Shown here: in pieces, positions 43,991 to 52,924 of the stretch | Layout: every line of letters starts with the position of its first letter | Numbering within the stretch: the first letter of the stretch is position 1 | Assembly (NCBI GenBank): GCA_900547785.1 | Contig: URIB01000001.1 | Coordinates: forward strand, 124,001-188,000 | Reading direction: 5' to 3' | From: an uncultured Dialister sp. | GTDB lineage: Bacteria; Bacillota; Negativicutes; Veillonellales; Dialisteraceae | Length of the DNA stretch: 64,000 nt | Program-made: the position numbers and the translations under genes | The notes under the pieces: model-generated | Databases searched by the model: none | The model's input: only the letters and a program-made list of their open reading frames with translations | Told to the model about the DNA's origin: nothing

Positions 43991-44060
43991 CGAGGTATGG
44001 ATCGGATTTTTCCCTATCAAAATTTATAGTGGAAACTTTTCGACTGACCTCGATTTTTTT
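43991..44060 (+). terminator. Possible riboswitch-controlled terminator 1
   Basis: CGAGGT (43991-43996), 16 bases after the B12 box, can pair with ACCTCG (44047-44052), which is followed by ATTTTTTT. The loop is long (50 bases), so the call is tentative. Confidence 0.4.
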
Positions 44061-44081
44061 ATGACAGTTGCCATTTGACAT

Positions 44082-44107
44082 ATCCCATGGCGGTCTTGGG
44101 ATTTTTT
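44082..44107 (+). terminator. Terminator hairpin in the autotransporter leader
   Basis: ATCCCA (44082-44087) and TGGGAT (44097-44102) form a short hairpin followed by a T run to 44107, between the riboswitch and the coding start. It could be the expression platform that stops transcription when cobalamin is bound. The 120 bases after it are purine-rich and lead to the ribosome binding site. Confidence 0.55.
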
Positions 44108-44227
44108 CAAAGGGAGAGACTTTTAGTAAAAATAAACACGAAAGGAAGGGGGGAGCGGCGGAACGAAAAGAAGAGTGTGGGGGAATCATAGTAGAAGTAT
44201 AAAGTTGTGTAAGAAAGAGGAGAATCT

Positions 44228-47200
44228 ATGAGAATGAAAAGAAAAACAATTCTGAAGAGCGTAGTGCTGGCGGCACTTTGCCTCGGCGTGTCCGGGATGG
44301 CCCAGGCTGCCAATTATGAAAGTGTCCTGATCGGTACAGAAGAACACGACAAAAAGGTGATGGGAGATACGATGAGTGTATCAGGGAAAACCGCCACCTA
44401 TGACTTCAAAGAAGATACGACCATCATCGGTCGTTTTAATTGGCAAGATATGATCAAAGACCCTTATAAAATTTCAACAGGACTCCAAGGATTTTTAGGA
44501 GTAATCCAACCTGGCGGCATGTACAGTTCTGCTTACACTCCTAAAGGACCGCACAATGATATGGTTTTTAACCTGCACGGAAACAACATGACCATTTATA
44601 ACTATACGGATACAGGCATCGGCAAACTGGGAGTACCGGGACAAGGCGCCTATGTAGGAACAACAGCACTGTGGTCATCGACGCCGAATAAAGTAGAAAT
44701 CAATGACGTAAATAAATTGGACTGCATAGTGAATGCAACAGGATATTACGTGACAGGCATTTATGCAGGCTATTACAGAGGACTGGGAAGCGAAGAAAAA
44801 GAACTGGCAGACCGCCGTCCCGGCATTTATATCCATAATAAGCCGGGCTGGGAACATGCCGTCCGCTGCTTTTCAGACGGTGCCCAGTATAGAGAAAATA
44901 TAGCGGGCATCAAAATTTTTAACCGTGGTGAGCTGATTGTAGACGGATACATCGACTTCTATAAACAGACAACAGACAAACAAGGGAAAAAAGTGGATAA
45001 TTACTGGAACCTTGACGTGAATACCATGGGGAACGGCTGGAAAGAATACAGTGCCCACTTCAAAGTAGCAGGCGGACGCTGGGGAGGACTTTACGTATAT
45101 GGCAGATCTCTCCTGGAACTGAATACGGAAATGGATGAAAAAGGAAATGTAAAATCCCTTGGCAACGAAGTACAGATGGTAGGGGACATAAGTTATAATG
45201 ACGGCTGGAGTAAAGACGAAGGAGTCATTAACTTAGCCATTACAGGGAAAAATTCATTTTGGAGAGGACATGGGACATCTAAACACGGACTGCACCATTT
45301 ATTCTTGGCAGACGGCGGTCGTTGGGAAAAAGCGGGAGGTCAAATAGACCATTTCCACGGAGGAACAACGGAAAAACAAAGCGGATCCATTTTGATGCAA
45401 AGCGGGAATATCCAAAATTCAATCAATATAGACAACTATGAAGGGTGGACAACCGTACTGTATGAACATCCGAAAGATAATCCTGCCAACCTCCTGTCCT
45501 CATCTACGGTGACAATCGGAACAGCCAAAAAAGGATCCGGCATAGTCATACAGACAGATGCGGAAGGAATTGATACAGAAAATGAAAAAGCGGTAGACGG
45601 CGTATTGGAAGCACTGGCAAGCAGGCTGACATACAGCGGCTATGTAAAAGGAGAAAGAAATCTGACGGGGAAAGTAAAAATTGCCGAAGGGCTGACTGTA
45701 TCATCGGCAGAGAAAAAAGTGGGAGATATTCTTTTCCGTCCGACGACAGGCCAAGGGGAATACCAAATCCAGACGAAGACAGACTTCACAACGACGCTGA
45801 CGGGAGAAATGGCAAAAGATACGGAGTATGTAGATGCCCATATACTTTTAGGAGAAGGTTCTTTTATACCTAAGAAACAGGGAAAGATTCAGGTAAAAGA
45901 GGCACCGGCAATACGGACAAGCGCAGGACATCCATTGACAATGACTATGGACTCCTTAGATTGGAAAGTGGGATCTACCTATACAAATGGAGGAGATACA
46001 ATCAATCTGTCCGGCAAGACAGGACAGCTCACGGTAAAAGCAAATCATCGTTTTACCGTAGAATCAAAAGGTGCGGGAGATTTGGTAGGTATTCGGATAA
46101 ATGAAGTCAAAGGAAAAAACAAGATACTTCCCGGAGTGGACATCGCAATCAAAGGAGTTAATAAGGAGATACCGGCACGGGATATGGCGATTTCTTTTAA
46201 GGGAGAACTCGAAGGTAATGGAAGCTATACAGCCGTACGTGCGGAAAATGAGGGAAAAATTAAACTCTTCGGGGTGCTTGATTTTGATGTCACAAAAGCA
46301 CCGGGAGCCACTCTTTTGGATGCTGCCGGAAAAGGGAACATAGAAGTTGCCGAGTTTGATTATAATTATAGAGTGTTTGGGCAAAATCCCGGAGGAGGTC
46401 CGAAACTTGAGACGATAAAAGCTGCATTTGATGCGACGGGATTTCAAACAAACGGGTATTTGGCTAAAGCAACGGATGGAGGAACTATAACGTTTAAAGC
46501 TGCCAACGGCTGGATAAAAAAAGGTGATATCTTTACCGGTGAAACCAAAGAGCATGGTGGGACCGTGAAACTGAATTTCGGCGCAGGAATGCAGTGGCAC
46601 GGAGGCGTACATGGTGAGGGGATACTTGATATTAATCTTGATCCGAACAGCATTTCCGGTGATATGATGTCGAAATCTTTCTGGCACAATGAATGGCAGC
46701 AGAAAGAGAAAAAAGGCACTGATTCGGTAGTGTCATCTGTCAGTATCTCTTCTGTAAATTCGAAAAAAGAAGGGTGGGTTCATGCTACTGACAGCGGAAA
46801 TATTCATATCCAAAAACTGAAATTAAATACGACCAATGTTTCAAATAAAGGAAATTTATTTATTTATTATGATCATTCAGTGCAAAATCCGGATACTTTT
46901 ACATCGGGAGATATCGTCATTGAGGCCTTAGAAAGCAAAAAAACGGATGGACAATTAGGGATACATGTTCGTACCGGTACCCAAGGGATGGATCTCACTA
47001 ATGAAAAAGAAATAGATAAGGTATACACAAACCTTGCAAAAAAACTTGTATTTCCTGATGCGGCAAAAGAGGATGGAATCGTTTACGGAACGGTAGGGGT
47101 TGCAGATGATGTATACACCGACACAAAAACAAAAATGAAATTTGTAAAAAACATCCGTTTTGATGAAACTGGCAGAGGGTTTTATGCAGCACAGACAGGA

Positions 47201-50200
47201 AGAGATTTCACCACATCTGTTACCGGCGGGGATGATAAGCCGTATGCGGATTCCAATGTAAAACTTAAAAACAGCTATCTTTTTAATAAGGACAGCAGCA
47301 TAACGATTGATGGAAAAAATGAAAATGCCGCTATTCATCTGAAAAAAGGGAATAAAATAGACTTGGTCAGCGAGTCTGTACATTTAGATTTACATGTAAA
47401 AGGTGAAAGTAATGAAACAGATATGACCGGTATTTTGGCAGAGAAAGAAAGCGAATTGAACTTCCTTTCAGGCAATGTCACGATAGATGTACAAGGAAAA
47501 GGGCATGTATATGGAATCCGTGCGGTTGGCTCTGAAGACAAGTCTTCAACAATAAAAATTAACGGATCAGGAACACAAGCAGACTTCAACTATGATAATA
47601 TTCTCAAAATAAAAGGAACCTCTGGAAAGAAAGACGGATTTACCGCTGTTTCTGCTGATCGGAGAGCAAAGATAGGGATAGAATCAAGAATGCAGGTATC
47701 TGAAAAGGGCGGTACAATCTTCTTTGCAGATCACAATGGAGATATCCAGGCCCTGATGGGAAAAACAACGATGAATCCATTTGATGAAGTGTATGGCAGT
47801 ACATTGGAAATGAAAGGAGGTATTCTGGCTAAAGCCGGAAACGGAGGAAATATTGCCATTAAAACGCCGCATCTCGGCTCTTCATTGATTGGAGATGTAT
47901 ATACAGATATTGATGGAAAAGCCGGAACGGTTTCCATTGATTTAGGGAATCATGGTGTATGGAAAGGGAGCGTTGCTGGTACGGGAAATTTGTCGTTGCA
48001 GATATCGGGAAAATCTCAAGCTAAATTAGTAGGGAAAGACGTTGAATATACTAAACGGCATAAGGGGATATGGATTAACCAATGGGAAGCCGGAACCGGT
48101 GATAGCGTGATTTCTAAAGTAATCGGCGGTAATCATAACGAAGAAGGCGTTATTTATCAAAAGAGCGCTACATCGCTGACAATAAATAAGATACAGAATC
48201 GAGTCCAGCTCTTCTATGATCATGATAAGCAAAACCCGGAGAAAATAATCGGCGGAGATCTAATTGTCAATGATGGGGAAAAGATAAATGGGCAGGCATC
48301 CGCTTTGCAGATTCTCACATTTGCAGAGGGAGTAAATTATAAAAATGAGCTGGAGTTGGCAAAAGTATATAATGCTCTTGCCAATAAGGTGTATTTCTAT
48401 GGGGATAAAAATAACCTGCAAATATCCGTGGGAATAAAAGATGATTTATACGGTCCAAGTAGTTTATTCCGGATAGGTGAGAAGGAATACATATCACCTT
48501 CTACAATCAACTTCAATAGCAAAACGGGACAAGGCTACTACTACTATGAAGCCCCTGAACAGATAGCGAATGCCTTTACTACGACACTTACGGGCCATAA
48601 CAAAATCAAAGACACCAACAAAATGACAAATACCGCCGACTATCAATATGCACAAGGCGGTGTCATCAATAAAGAAACGGGTGCCTATGAATTTAAGACA
48701 AAAGGAAATACAGTAGCCAATACCATTCACGTAGGAGACAAAAACACCATCACCTACGGAGAGGCGGCCACACCGGAAACAGCCACTGCAGCCATAGCGG
48801 CACAAGACCTGGACATCACCCTCTCCGCAGAAAATACACTCGATATAAAAGCCAAAGCGGAAACGGATAAACAAAATGCTGTCGGGATTTACACAGGAAA
48901 AGACAAAACACTGGTCCTCACTGCCGATGACCTTGTGATCACCGCCCAAGCGGAAAAAGGGAAAGCCTACGGTATCTATAACGAAGGAACTGTTACCCAT
49001 AAAGGAAAACTCACGGTAAAAGAAGCGGACACCGCCCTATGGAACAAACAAGGAACTGTCACCCTTGACACCGCCAACATGACCGCAAACGAAAACGGAA
49101 TCATCGGCGAACAAGGAACAACGACCGCCGTACGCAACCTCTCTCTCCGCATGAAAGACCACAAAGCAGCCGTTGAAACAAAAGGCGGTATTATTAGGAT
49201 AGCCAAAGAAGAAAACAAACCCGGAAATGTCGACCTCAAAGGAGATATACTCCTTAACGGAAAAGGAATGGTAGACCTTACCCTTAAAGGACAAGGAAAC
49301 AACTGGGAAGGCACACTCAAAAACAGTGACGGAACGATGAACCTGACACTCCAAGACAACGGCGTATGGAACAACAAAAACGACATGAGAGAAGACGGCA
49401 CCTATATCAATAAACTCGTAGGGGCCAAAGACAAACAAAAAGCGGGCACTATCATCCAAAACAATCCAAGTGATATGATTATTGATAACTACCAAGGACA
49501 TACCAAAGTACTCTATGCCCATGATAAAGAAAACCCGAAAACCGTCATAGGCGGAAACATCACCATCAATGCCGCCGAAAAAGAATCAGGCATTACACTC
49601 CTCACCGACAGAGAAAATATCGGGCTTGGAAATGATGCAATCACCCCTGTATTGGAAGCACTGGCAAACAAACTCACCTATAAAGATGCCGTACAAAACA
49701 AAGACAATCTCAAAGGAGAAGTCGGACTCACCGAAAGCCTGACCGAATCCTCAGCCATCATCAAACTCTCCGACCTGGAATTTGATAAGAATGGCAAAGG
49801 ACACCTCAAAGGAAACATCTATGACGTATATGAAGACGGAACCAAAGAAGTCCATACAGGAGACATCGTATACGGAAACAAACAAACAGCCATGATGAGA
49901 GGTGCCAAGAGTGCCATGCTTGCCACATCCATGATATGGAGAGCCACAAACAACGACGTCCAAAAACGGATGGGAGACCTCAGACAAGGAACGGAAAATG
50001 AAACCGGAGCATGGGGAAGAATCGGCGGCGGAAAAATGACCTTCGACAAAGACGGAGGACAATTCAAAACCACCTTCACTGACTATATGGCGGGCTATGA
50101 CAAACAAATAGGAAAAGACAAAACAACAAGAGCCGGAATTGCGGTAGGCTACATCAGAGGAAACGACAGCTATGAAAAAGGAACGGGCAAGAGCCACCTG

Positions 50201-50806
50201 ACCACCATAAACCTCTATACGACAAAAACAAACGGAGACGGCACTTATTTCGACGTCATAGCCAGAGCAGGCAAACTGAAAAATAAATACACCGTATACA
50301 ACGACTACGGCAAAACACTTAAAGGCGACTACAAAACAAACGGATACAGCCTCTCTCTTGAGTACGGCAAACGGATAGAAAAAGAAGACGGGAAATACCT
50401 TGAACCGTCGGCAGAACTCACTTGGGGTCGCATAGAAGGAAAAACTTATGAAGCCCAAAGCGACTATGCAGGAGGAACCGCCCTTGCCATAGACCAAGAC
50501 GCCTACAACAGTCTGATAGGAAGAATCGGAATGAAAGCGGGCATCCGGAAGCAAAACAAGAGCGCCTACATAGGCCTCTCATTGGAACACGAATTCCAAG
50601 GAGATTTTGACACCGGCTACAAAACCGCAGGAGAAAAAGCAAAAACAACCCATATGAACCTCAAAGGGACATGGCTTAACATCAGCTTGGGAGGAACATA
50701 TACACTCTCCGAAAACAGATACATCTACGGAACAGTGGAAAAAGACTTCGGAGGAGATATCCAAACCGACTGGAGAATCAATGCGGGTATGCGTCTGAGA
50801 TTCTAA
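44228..50806 (+). CDS. Large type Va autotransporter with modular passenger
   Basis: A 2192-residue surface protein. The signal peptide is about residues 1-27 (ending MAQAA). The passenger is beta-helix-like. Four related modules start near residues 410 (VLYEHPKDNP), 880 (YYDHSVQNP), 1330 (FYDHDKQNPE) and 1762 (LYAHDKENPK), each continuing into a segment with ALA.KL/ALANK motifs. A linker helix (about 1885-1925) leads to the autotransporter barrel (from GAWGRIGGG, residue 1927, to the final RLRF). Such proteins secrete their own passenger, often an adhesin. No protease triad was recognised. AGAGGAG precedes the ATG. Confidence 0.93.
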   Translation: MRMKRKTILKSVVLAALCLGVSGMAQAANYESVLIGTEEHDKKVMGDTMSVSGKTATYDFKEDTTIIGRFNWQDMIKDPYKISTGLQGFLGVIQPGGMYSSAYTPKGPHNDMVFNLHGNNMTIYNYTDTGIGKLGVPGQGAYVGTTALWSSTPNKVEINDVNKLDCIVNATGYYVTGIYAGYYRGLGSEEKELADRRPGIYIHNKPGWEHAVRCFSDGAQYRENIAGIKIFNRGELIVDGYIDFYKQTTDKQGKKVDNYWNLDVNTMGNGWKEYSAHFKVAGGRWGGLYVYGRSLLELNTEMDEKGNVKSLGNEVQMVGDISYNDGWSKDEGVINLAITGKNSFWRGHGTSKHGLHHLFLADGGRWEKAGGQIDHFHGGTTEKQSGSILMQSGNIQNSINIDNYEGWTTVLYEHPKDNPANLLSSSTVTIGTAKKGSGIVIQTDAEGIDTENEKAVDGVLEALASRLTYSGYVKGERNLTGKVKIAEGLTVSSAEKKVGDILFRPTTGQGEYQIQTKTDFTTTLTGEMAKDTEYVDAHILLGEGSFIPKKQGKIQVKEAPAIRTSAGHPLTMTMDSLDWKVGSTYTNGGDTINLSGKTGQLTVKANHRFTVESKGAGDLVGIRINEVKGKNKILPGVDIAIKGVNKEIPARDMAISFKGELEGNGSYTAVRAENEGKIKLFGVLDFDVTKAPGATLLDAAGKGNIEVAEFDYNYRVFGQNPGGGPKLETIKAAFDATGFQTNGYLAKATDGGTITFKAANGWIKKGDIFTGETKEHGGTVKLNFGAGMQWHGGVHGEGILDINLDPNSISGDMMSKSFWHNEWQQKEKKGTDSVVSSVSISSVNSKKEGWVHATDSGNIHIQKLKLNTTNVSNKGNLFIYYDHSVQNPDTFTSGDIVIEALESKKTDGQLGIHVRTGTQGMDLTNEKEIDKVYTNLAKKLVFPDAAKEDGIVYGTVGVADDVYTDTKTKMKFVKNIRFDETGRGFYAAQTGRDFTTSVTGGDDKPYADSNVKLKNSYLFNKDSSITIDGKNENAAIHLKKGNKIDLVSESVHLDLHVKGESNETDMTGILAEKESELNFLSGNVTIDVQGKGHVYGIRAVGSEDKSSTIKINGSGTQADFNYDNILKIKGTSGKKDGFTAVSADRRAKIGIESRMQVSEKGGTIFFADHNGDIQALMGKTTMNPFDEVYGSTLEMKGGILAKAGNGGNIAIKTPHLGSSLIGDVYTDIDGKAGTVSIDLGNHGVWKGSVAGTGNLSLQISGKSQAKLVGKDVEYTKRHKGIWINQWEAGTGDSVISKVIGGNHNEEGVIYQKSATSLTINKIQNRVQLFYDHDKQNPEKIIGGDLIVNDGEKINGQASALQILTFAEGVNYKNELELAKVYNALANKVYFYGDKNNLQISVGIKDDLYGPSSLFRIGEKEYISPSTINFNSKTGQGYYYYEAPEQIANAFTTTLTGHNKIKDTNKMTNTADYQYAQGGVINKETGAYEFKTKGNTVANTIHVGDKNTITYGEAATPETATAAIAAQDLDITLSAENTLDIKAKAETDKQNAVGIYTGKDKTLVLTADDLVITAQAEKGKAYGIYNEGTVTHKGKLTVKEADTALWNKQGTVTLDTANMTANENGIIGEQGTTTAVRNLSLRMKDHKAAVETKGGIIRIAKEENKPGNVDLKGDILLNGKGMVDLTLKGQGNNWEGTLKNSDGTMNLTLQDNGVWNNKNDMREDGTYINKLVGAKDKQKAGTIIQNNPSDMIIDNYQGHTKVLYAHDKENPKTVIGGNITINAAEKESGITLLTDRENIGLGNDAITPVLEALANKLTYKDAVQNKDNLKGEVGLTESLTESSAIIKLSDLEFDKNGKGHLKGNIYDVYEDGTKEVHTGDIVYGNKQTAMMRGAKSAMLATSMIWRATNNDVQKRMGDLRQGTENETGAWGRIGGGKMTFDKDGGQFKTTFTDYMAGYDKQIGKDKTTRAGIAVGYIRGNDSYEKGTGKSHLTTINLYTTKTNGDGTYFDVIARAGKLKNKYTVYNDYGKTLKGDYKTNGYSLSLEYGKRIEKEDGKYLEPSAELTWGRIEGKTYEAQSDYAGGTALAIDQDAYNSLIGRIGMKAGIRKQNKSAYIGLSLEHEFQGDFDTGYKTAGEKAKTTHMNLKGTWLNISLGGTYTLSENRYIYGTVEKDFGGDIQTDWRINAGMRLRF

Positions 50807-50851
50807 GTAAGGAACAGAGGAAAGAAGAAAAACACAAACCAAATACAGAAC

Positions 50852-50882
50852 ACTTGCTGCATGAGCAAGTATGGCAGCAAGT
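50852..50882. repeat. 9-bp inverted repeat after the autotransporter
   Basis: ACTTGCTGC (50852-50860) and GCAGCAAGT (50874-50882) can form a hairpin with a 13-base loop. There is no T run. It lies 46 bases after the stop codon and before the terminator. Confidence 0.6.
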
Positions 50883-50903
50883 ATCCTTATCTCCTCTAAG
50901 GAA

Positions 50904-50938
50904 ACAAAAAGGCCTCATTACGAGTGGGGTCTTTTTGT
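50904..50938 (+). terminator. Intrinsic terminator after the autotransporter
   Basis: AAAAAGGCCTCAT pairs imperfectly with AGTGGGGTCTTTTT and ends in a T run. The rest of the 314-base gap up to hrcA holds only the upstream hairpin, the promoter and the CIRCE element. Confidence 0.78.
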
Positions 50939-51039
50939 GTGTCGGGAGACAAAAATGAAATATGAAACAAAATAATAAAAAGCAAAGATAAAAAATGAAA
51001 AAAGAATGACATCATGAGGTGTAAAATATCTTTGAAGTG

Positions 51040-51068
51040 TTGACATTCTCGCGGGGACGTCATATACT
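51040..51068 (+). promoter_or_regulatory. Heat-shock operon promoter
   Basis: A perfect TTGACA (51040-51045) and TATACT (51063-51068) are 17 bases apart. The CIRCE operator starts 11 bases after the -10 box, across the transcription start. Confidence 0.88.
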
Positions 51069-51078
51069 ATTATTATAT

Positions 51079-51105
51079 TTAGCACTCGATGATAATGAGT
51101 GCTAA
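51079..51105. promoter_or_regulatory. CIRCE element (HrcA operator)
   Basis: TTAGCACTC-N9-GAGTGCTAA is a perfect match to the CIRCE consensus. HrcA binds it and represses the operon until heat or misfolded protein inactivates the repressor. It lies 15 bases before hrcA. Confidence 0.97.
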
Positions 51106-51120
51106 TAAAAGGTGATTAAC

Positions 51121-52179
51121 ATGGAAAATTATAGAATGGATGATGCTCCTCACGGGATGAATGAATTGGATGAAAGAAAAAGAAAAGTGCTGTGGGCGAT
51201 TGTCCAGGATTATTCATCAACGGCGGAACCGGTAGGTTCCCGGACGATAGAAAAAAAATATAATCTTGGCGTAAGCAGTGCCACCATAAGAAATGAAATG
51301 CAGGACTTGGAAGATGAAGGCTACTTGGAACAGCCTCATGCCTCGGCAGGACGGGTGCCTTCTATAAAGGGATATCGCTACTATGTGGATTGGCTGATGC
51401 AGCCGGCTTCTGTAACAACGGAAGAAAAAGCCGCTCTTGAGCAACTGCTGACGGAACATGTGACCAAGGTGGATGAAATCTTTAAAAACATGGCTAAAGT
51501 GGTATCTATGCTGACGCACTCTCTTTCCGTATCGGCGTCTTCAGGAGAGCGGAGTATCTTCAATTATGCAAGATTTCTTCCATTGGACGGCAAGCGGGCC
51601 ATTCTGCTTATAGTGACTCGTGACGGCACGGTATCCGATGCGATTGTCAATATCCCGGAAAATTCTTCTTTTGATGAAATGCAGCTGATTGCAGATAAGC
51701 TGAATCATTTTCTCCACGGGGAAGATATTGACAGAGTGGATGAAAATTTGATTCTGTCTTTCCAGAAGGATATAGAAACCGATTTGTCAGAGTATATGCC
51801 TATTTTTACTGCGATGAATGCGGCTCTGGCTCCTCAAAACAAAGTGTATTCCGGCGGAGCCTCCCGGTTGATTGAGCAGCCGGAGTTCCAGAATGTGGAA
51901 AGAGTCCAGGATATTTTAAATCTGCTGGAAGAAAGAGATATTTTAGAAAGTATGCTTTTGTCTTCGATGGATAAGCCGATTGCGGTTCATATCGGAACTG
52001 AGAATTTATTTAAAGCATTTTCGGATTTATCGGTTGTCAGGGCGCAATTTACTTCTCACGGCCGGGTGATCGGTTCGGTTGCGGTTTTAGGCCCTACGAG
52101 GATGCAGTACAGCAAGATTATGGGGATGATGTATTTTATGCAGCAAAGGCTGAATACGCTTCTCAGAGAAGAGGAATAG
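51121..52179 (+). CDS. hrcA: Heat-inducible transcription repressor HrcA
   Basis: A 352-residue repressor of normal length. The N-terminal winged helix holds STAEPVGSRTIEKKYNLGVS and SATIRNEMQDLEDEGYL, followed by the GAF-like inserted domain. It binds the CIRCE element upstream, so it controls its own operon. I chose the ATG at 51121, with AAAGGTG seven bases upstream; the ATT-type codons in front are not used. Confidence 0.96.
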   Translation: MENYRMDDAPHGMNELDERKRKVLWAIVQDYSSTAEPVGSRTIEKKYNLGVSSATIRNEMQDLEDEGYLEQPHASAGRVPSIKGYRYYVDWLMQPASVTTEEKAALEQLLTEHVTKVDEIFKNMAKVVSMLTHSLSVSASSGERSIFNYARFLPLDGKRAILLIVTRDGTVSDAIVNIPENSSFDEMQLIADKLNHFLHGEDIDRVDENLILSFQKDIETDLSEYMPIFTAMNAALAPQNKVYSGGASRLIEQPEFQNVERVQDILNLLEERDILESMLLSSMDKPIAVHIGTENLFKAFSDLSVVRAQFTSHGRVIGSVAVLGPTRMQYSKIMGMMYFMQQRLNTLLREEE

Positions 52180-52232
52180 CCGGATAATTCTTTACCGGAG
52201 AGACGTTGAATAGGAAACAGGAGGTTCCGCGA

Positions 52233-52844
52233 ATGACGGAAAAGAAAGAAAAACAGAAAATTGATATAGAAGAAATAGGGAAAGAGGAAAACCCGGATTT
52301 AGAAACGGAATCGGCAAATGTGACTGCTAAGGAAACGGCGGATTTCAAAGAGCGGATAGAGAAGGCGGAACAAGCCGTCGTGGAGATGAAAGAAAAAAAA
52401 GAGGAAACGGAAGCGAAATTAGAAACCGCACTTTCTCAATATATAAGACTCCAGGCGGATTTTGACAATTTCCGCCGCCGCACAAGAGAAAACGAAGAAA
52501 AAATGACCGATACGGTACAGGCCAATACATTAAAAGCCTTTTTGCCGGTGGTGGATACTTTTGAAATGGCAATGGAACAAATCAAAAAAAGCAATCCCGG
52601 AGACAGTTTTATCCAAGGCGTAGAAATGCTGGTGAAACAATTTGTGAAAACGCTCAGTGATTTCGGAGTGACGGAAATAGAGGCACAAGGCAAACCTTTT
52701 GATCCTTATTTTCACGAGGCGGTTATGCAAGTTGTATCGGAGGACTTGCCGGACGATACGGTCGCTATGGTCTTGAAAAAGGGCTACATGTATAAAGAAA
52801 CGGTTCTTCGGCCGGCTTCTGTACAGGTATCACATCAACCGTAA
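52233..52844 (+). CDS. grpE: Nucleotide exchange factor GrpE
   Basis: A 203-residue DnaK cochaperone: a charged N-terminal coiled coil (about 1-80), then RLQADFDNFRRRTRENEEK and the C-terminal beta-wing with GKPFDPYFHEAVMQV. It releases ADP from DnaK. The ATG at 52233 has CAGGAGG upstream; the in-frame TTG at 52206 overlaps nothing useful. It is the second gene of the hrcA operon. Confidence 0.95.
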   Translation: MTEKKEKQKIDIEEIGKEENPDLETESANVTAKETADFKERIEKAEQAVVEMKEKKEETEAKLETALSQYIRLQADFDNFRRRTRENEEKMTDTVQANTLKAFLPVVDTFEMAMEQIKKSNPGDSFIQGVEMLVKQFVKTLSDFGVTEIEAQGKPFDPYFHEAVMQVVSEDLPDDTVAMVLKKGYMYKETVLRPASVQVSHQP

Positions 52845-52924
52845 AATAAATAGGATTAAAAAATTTCAAATATACTATCATTCAAAAATTTAAATCATAA
52901 TGAAAAAGAAAGGGGACATTTTAA

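Noticed and set aside
49751..50554. 267-codon open frame on the minus strand inside the autotransporter
   Set aside because: It is the shadow of biased codon use in the real gene. Its protein is Ser/Cys/Phe/Val-rich without any family likeness. The same applies to minus-strand frames at 46064-46687, 48494-49000 and 49037-49522.
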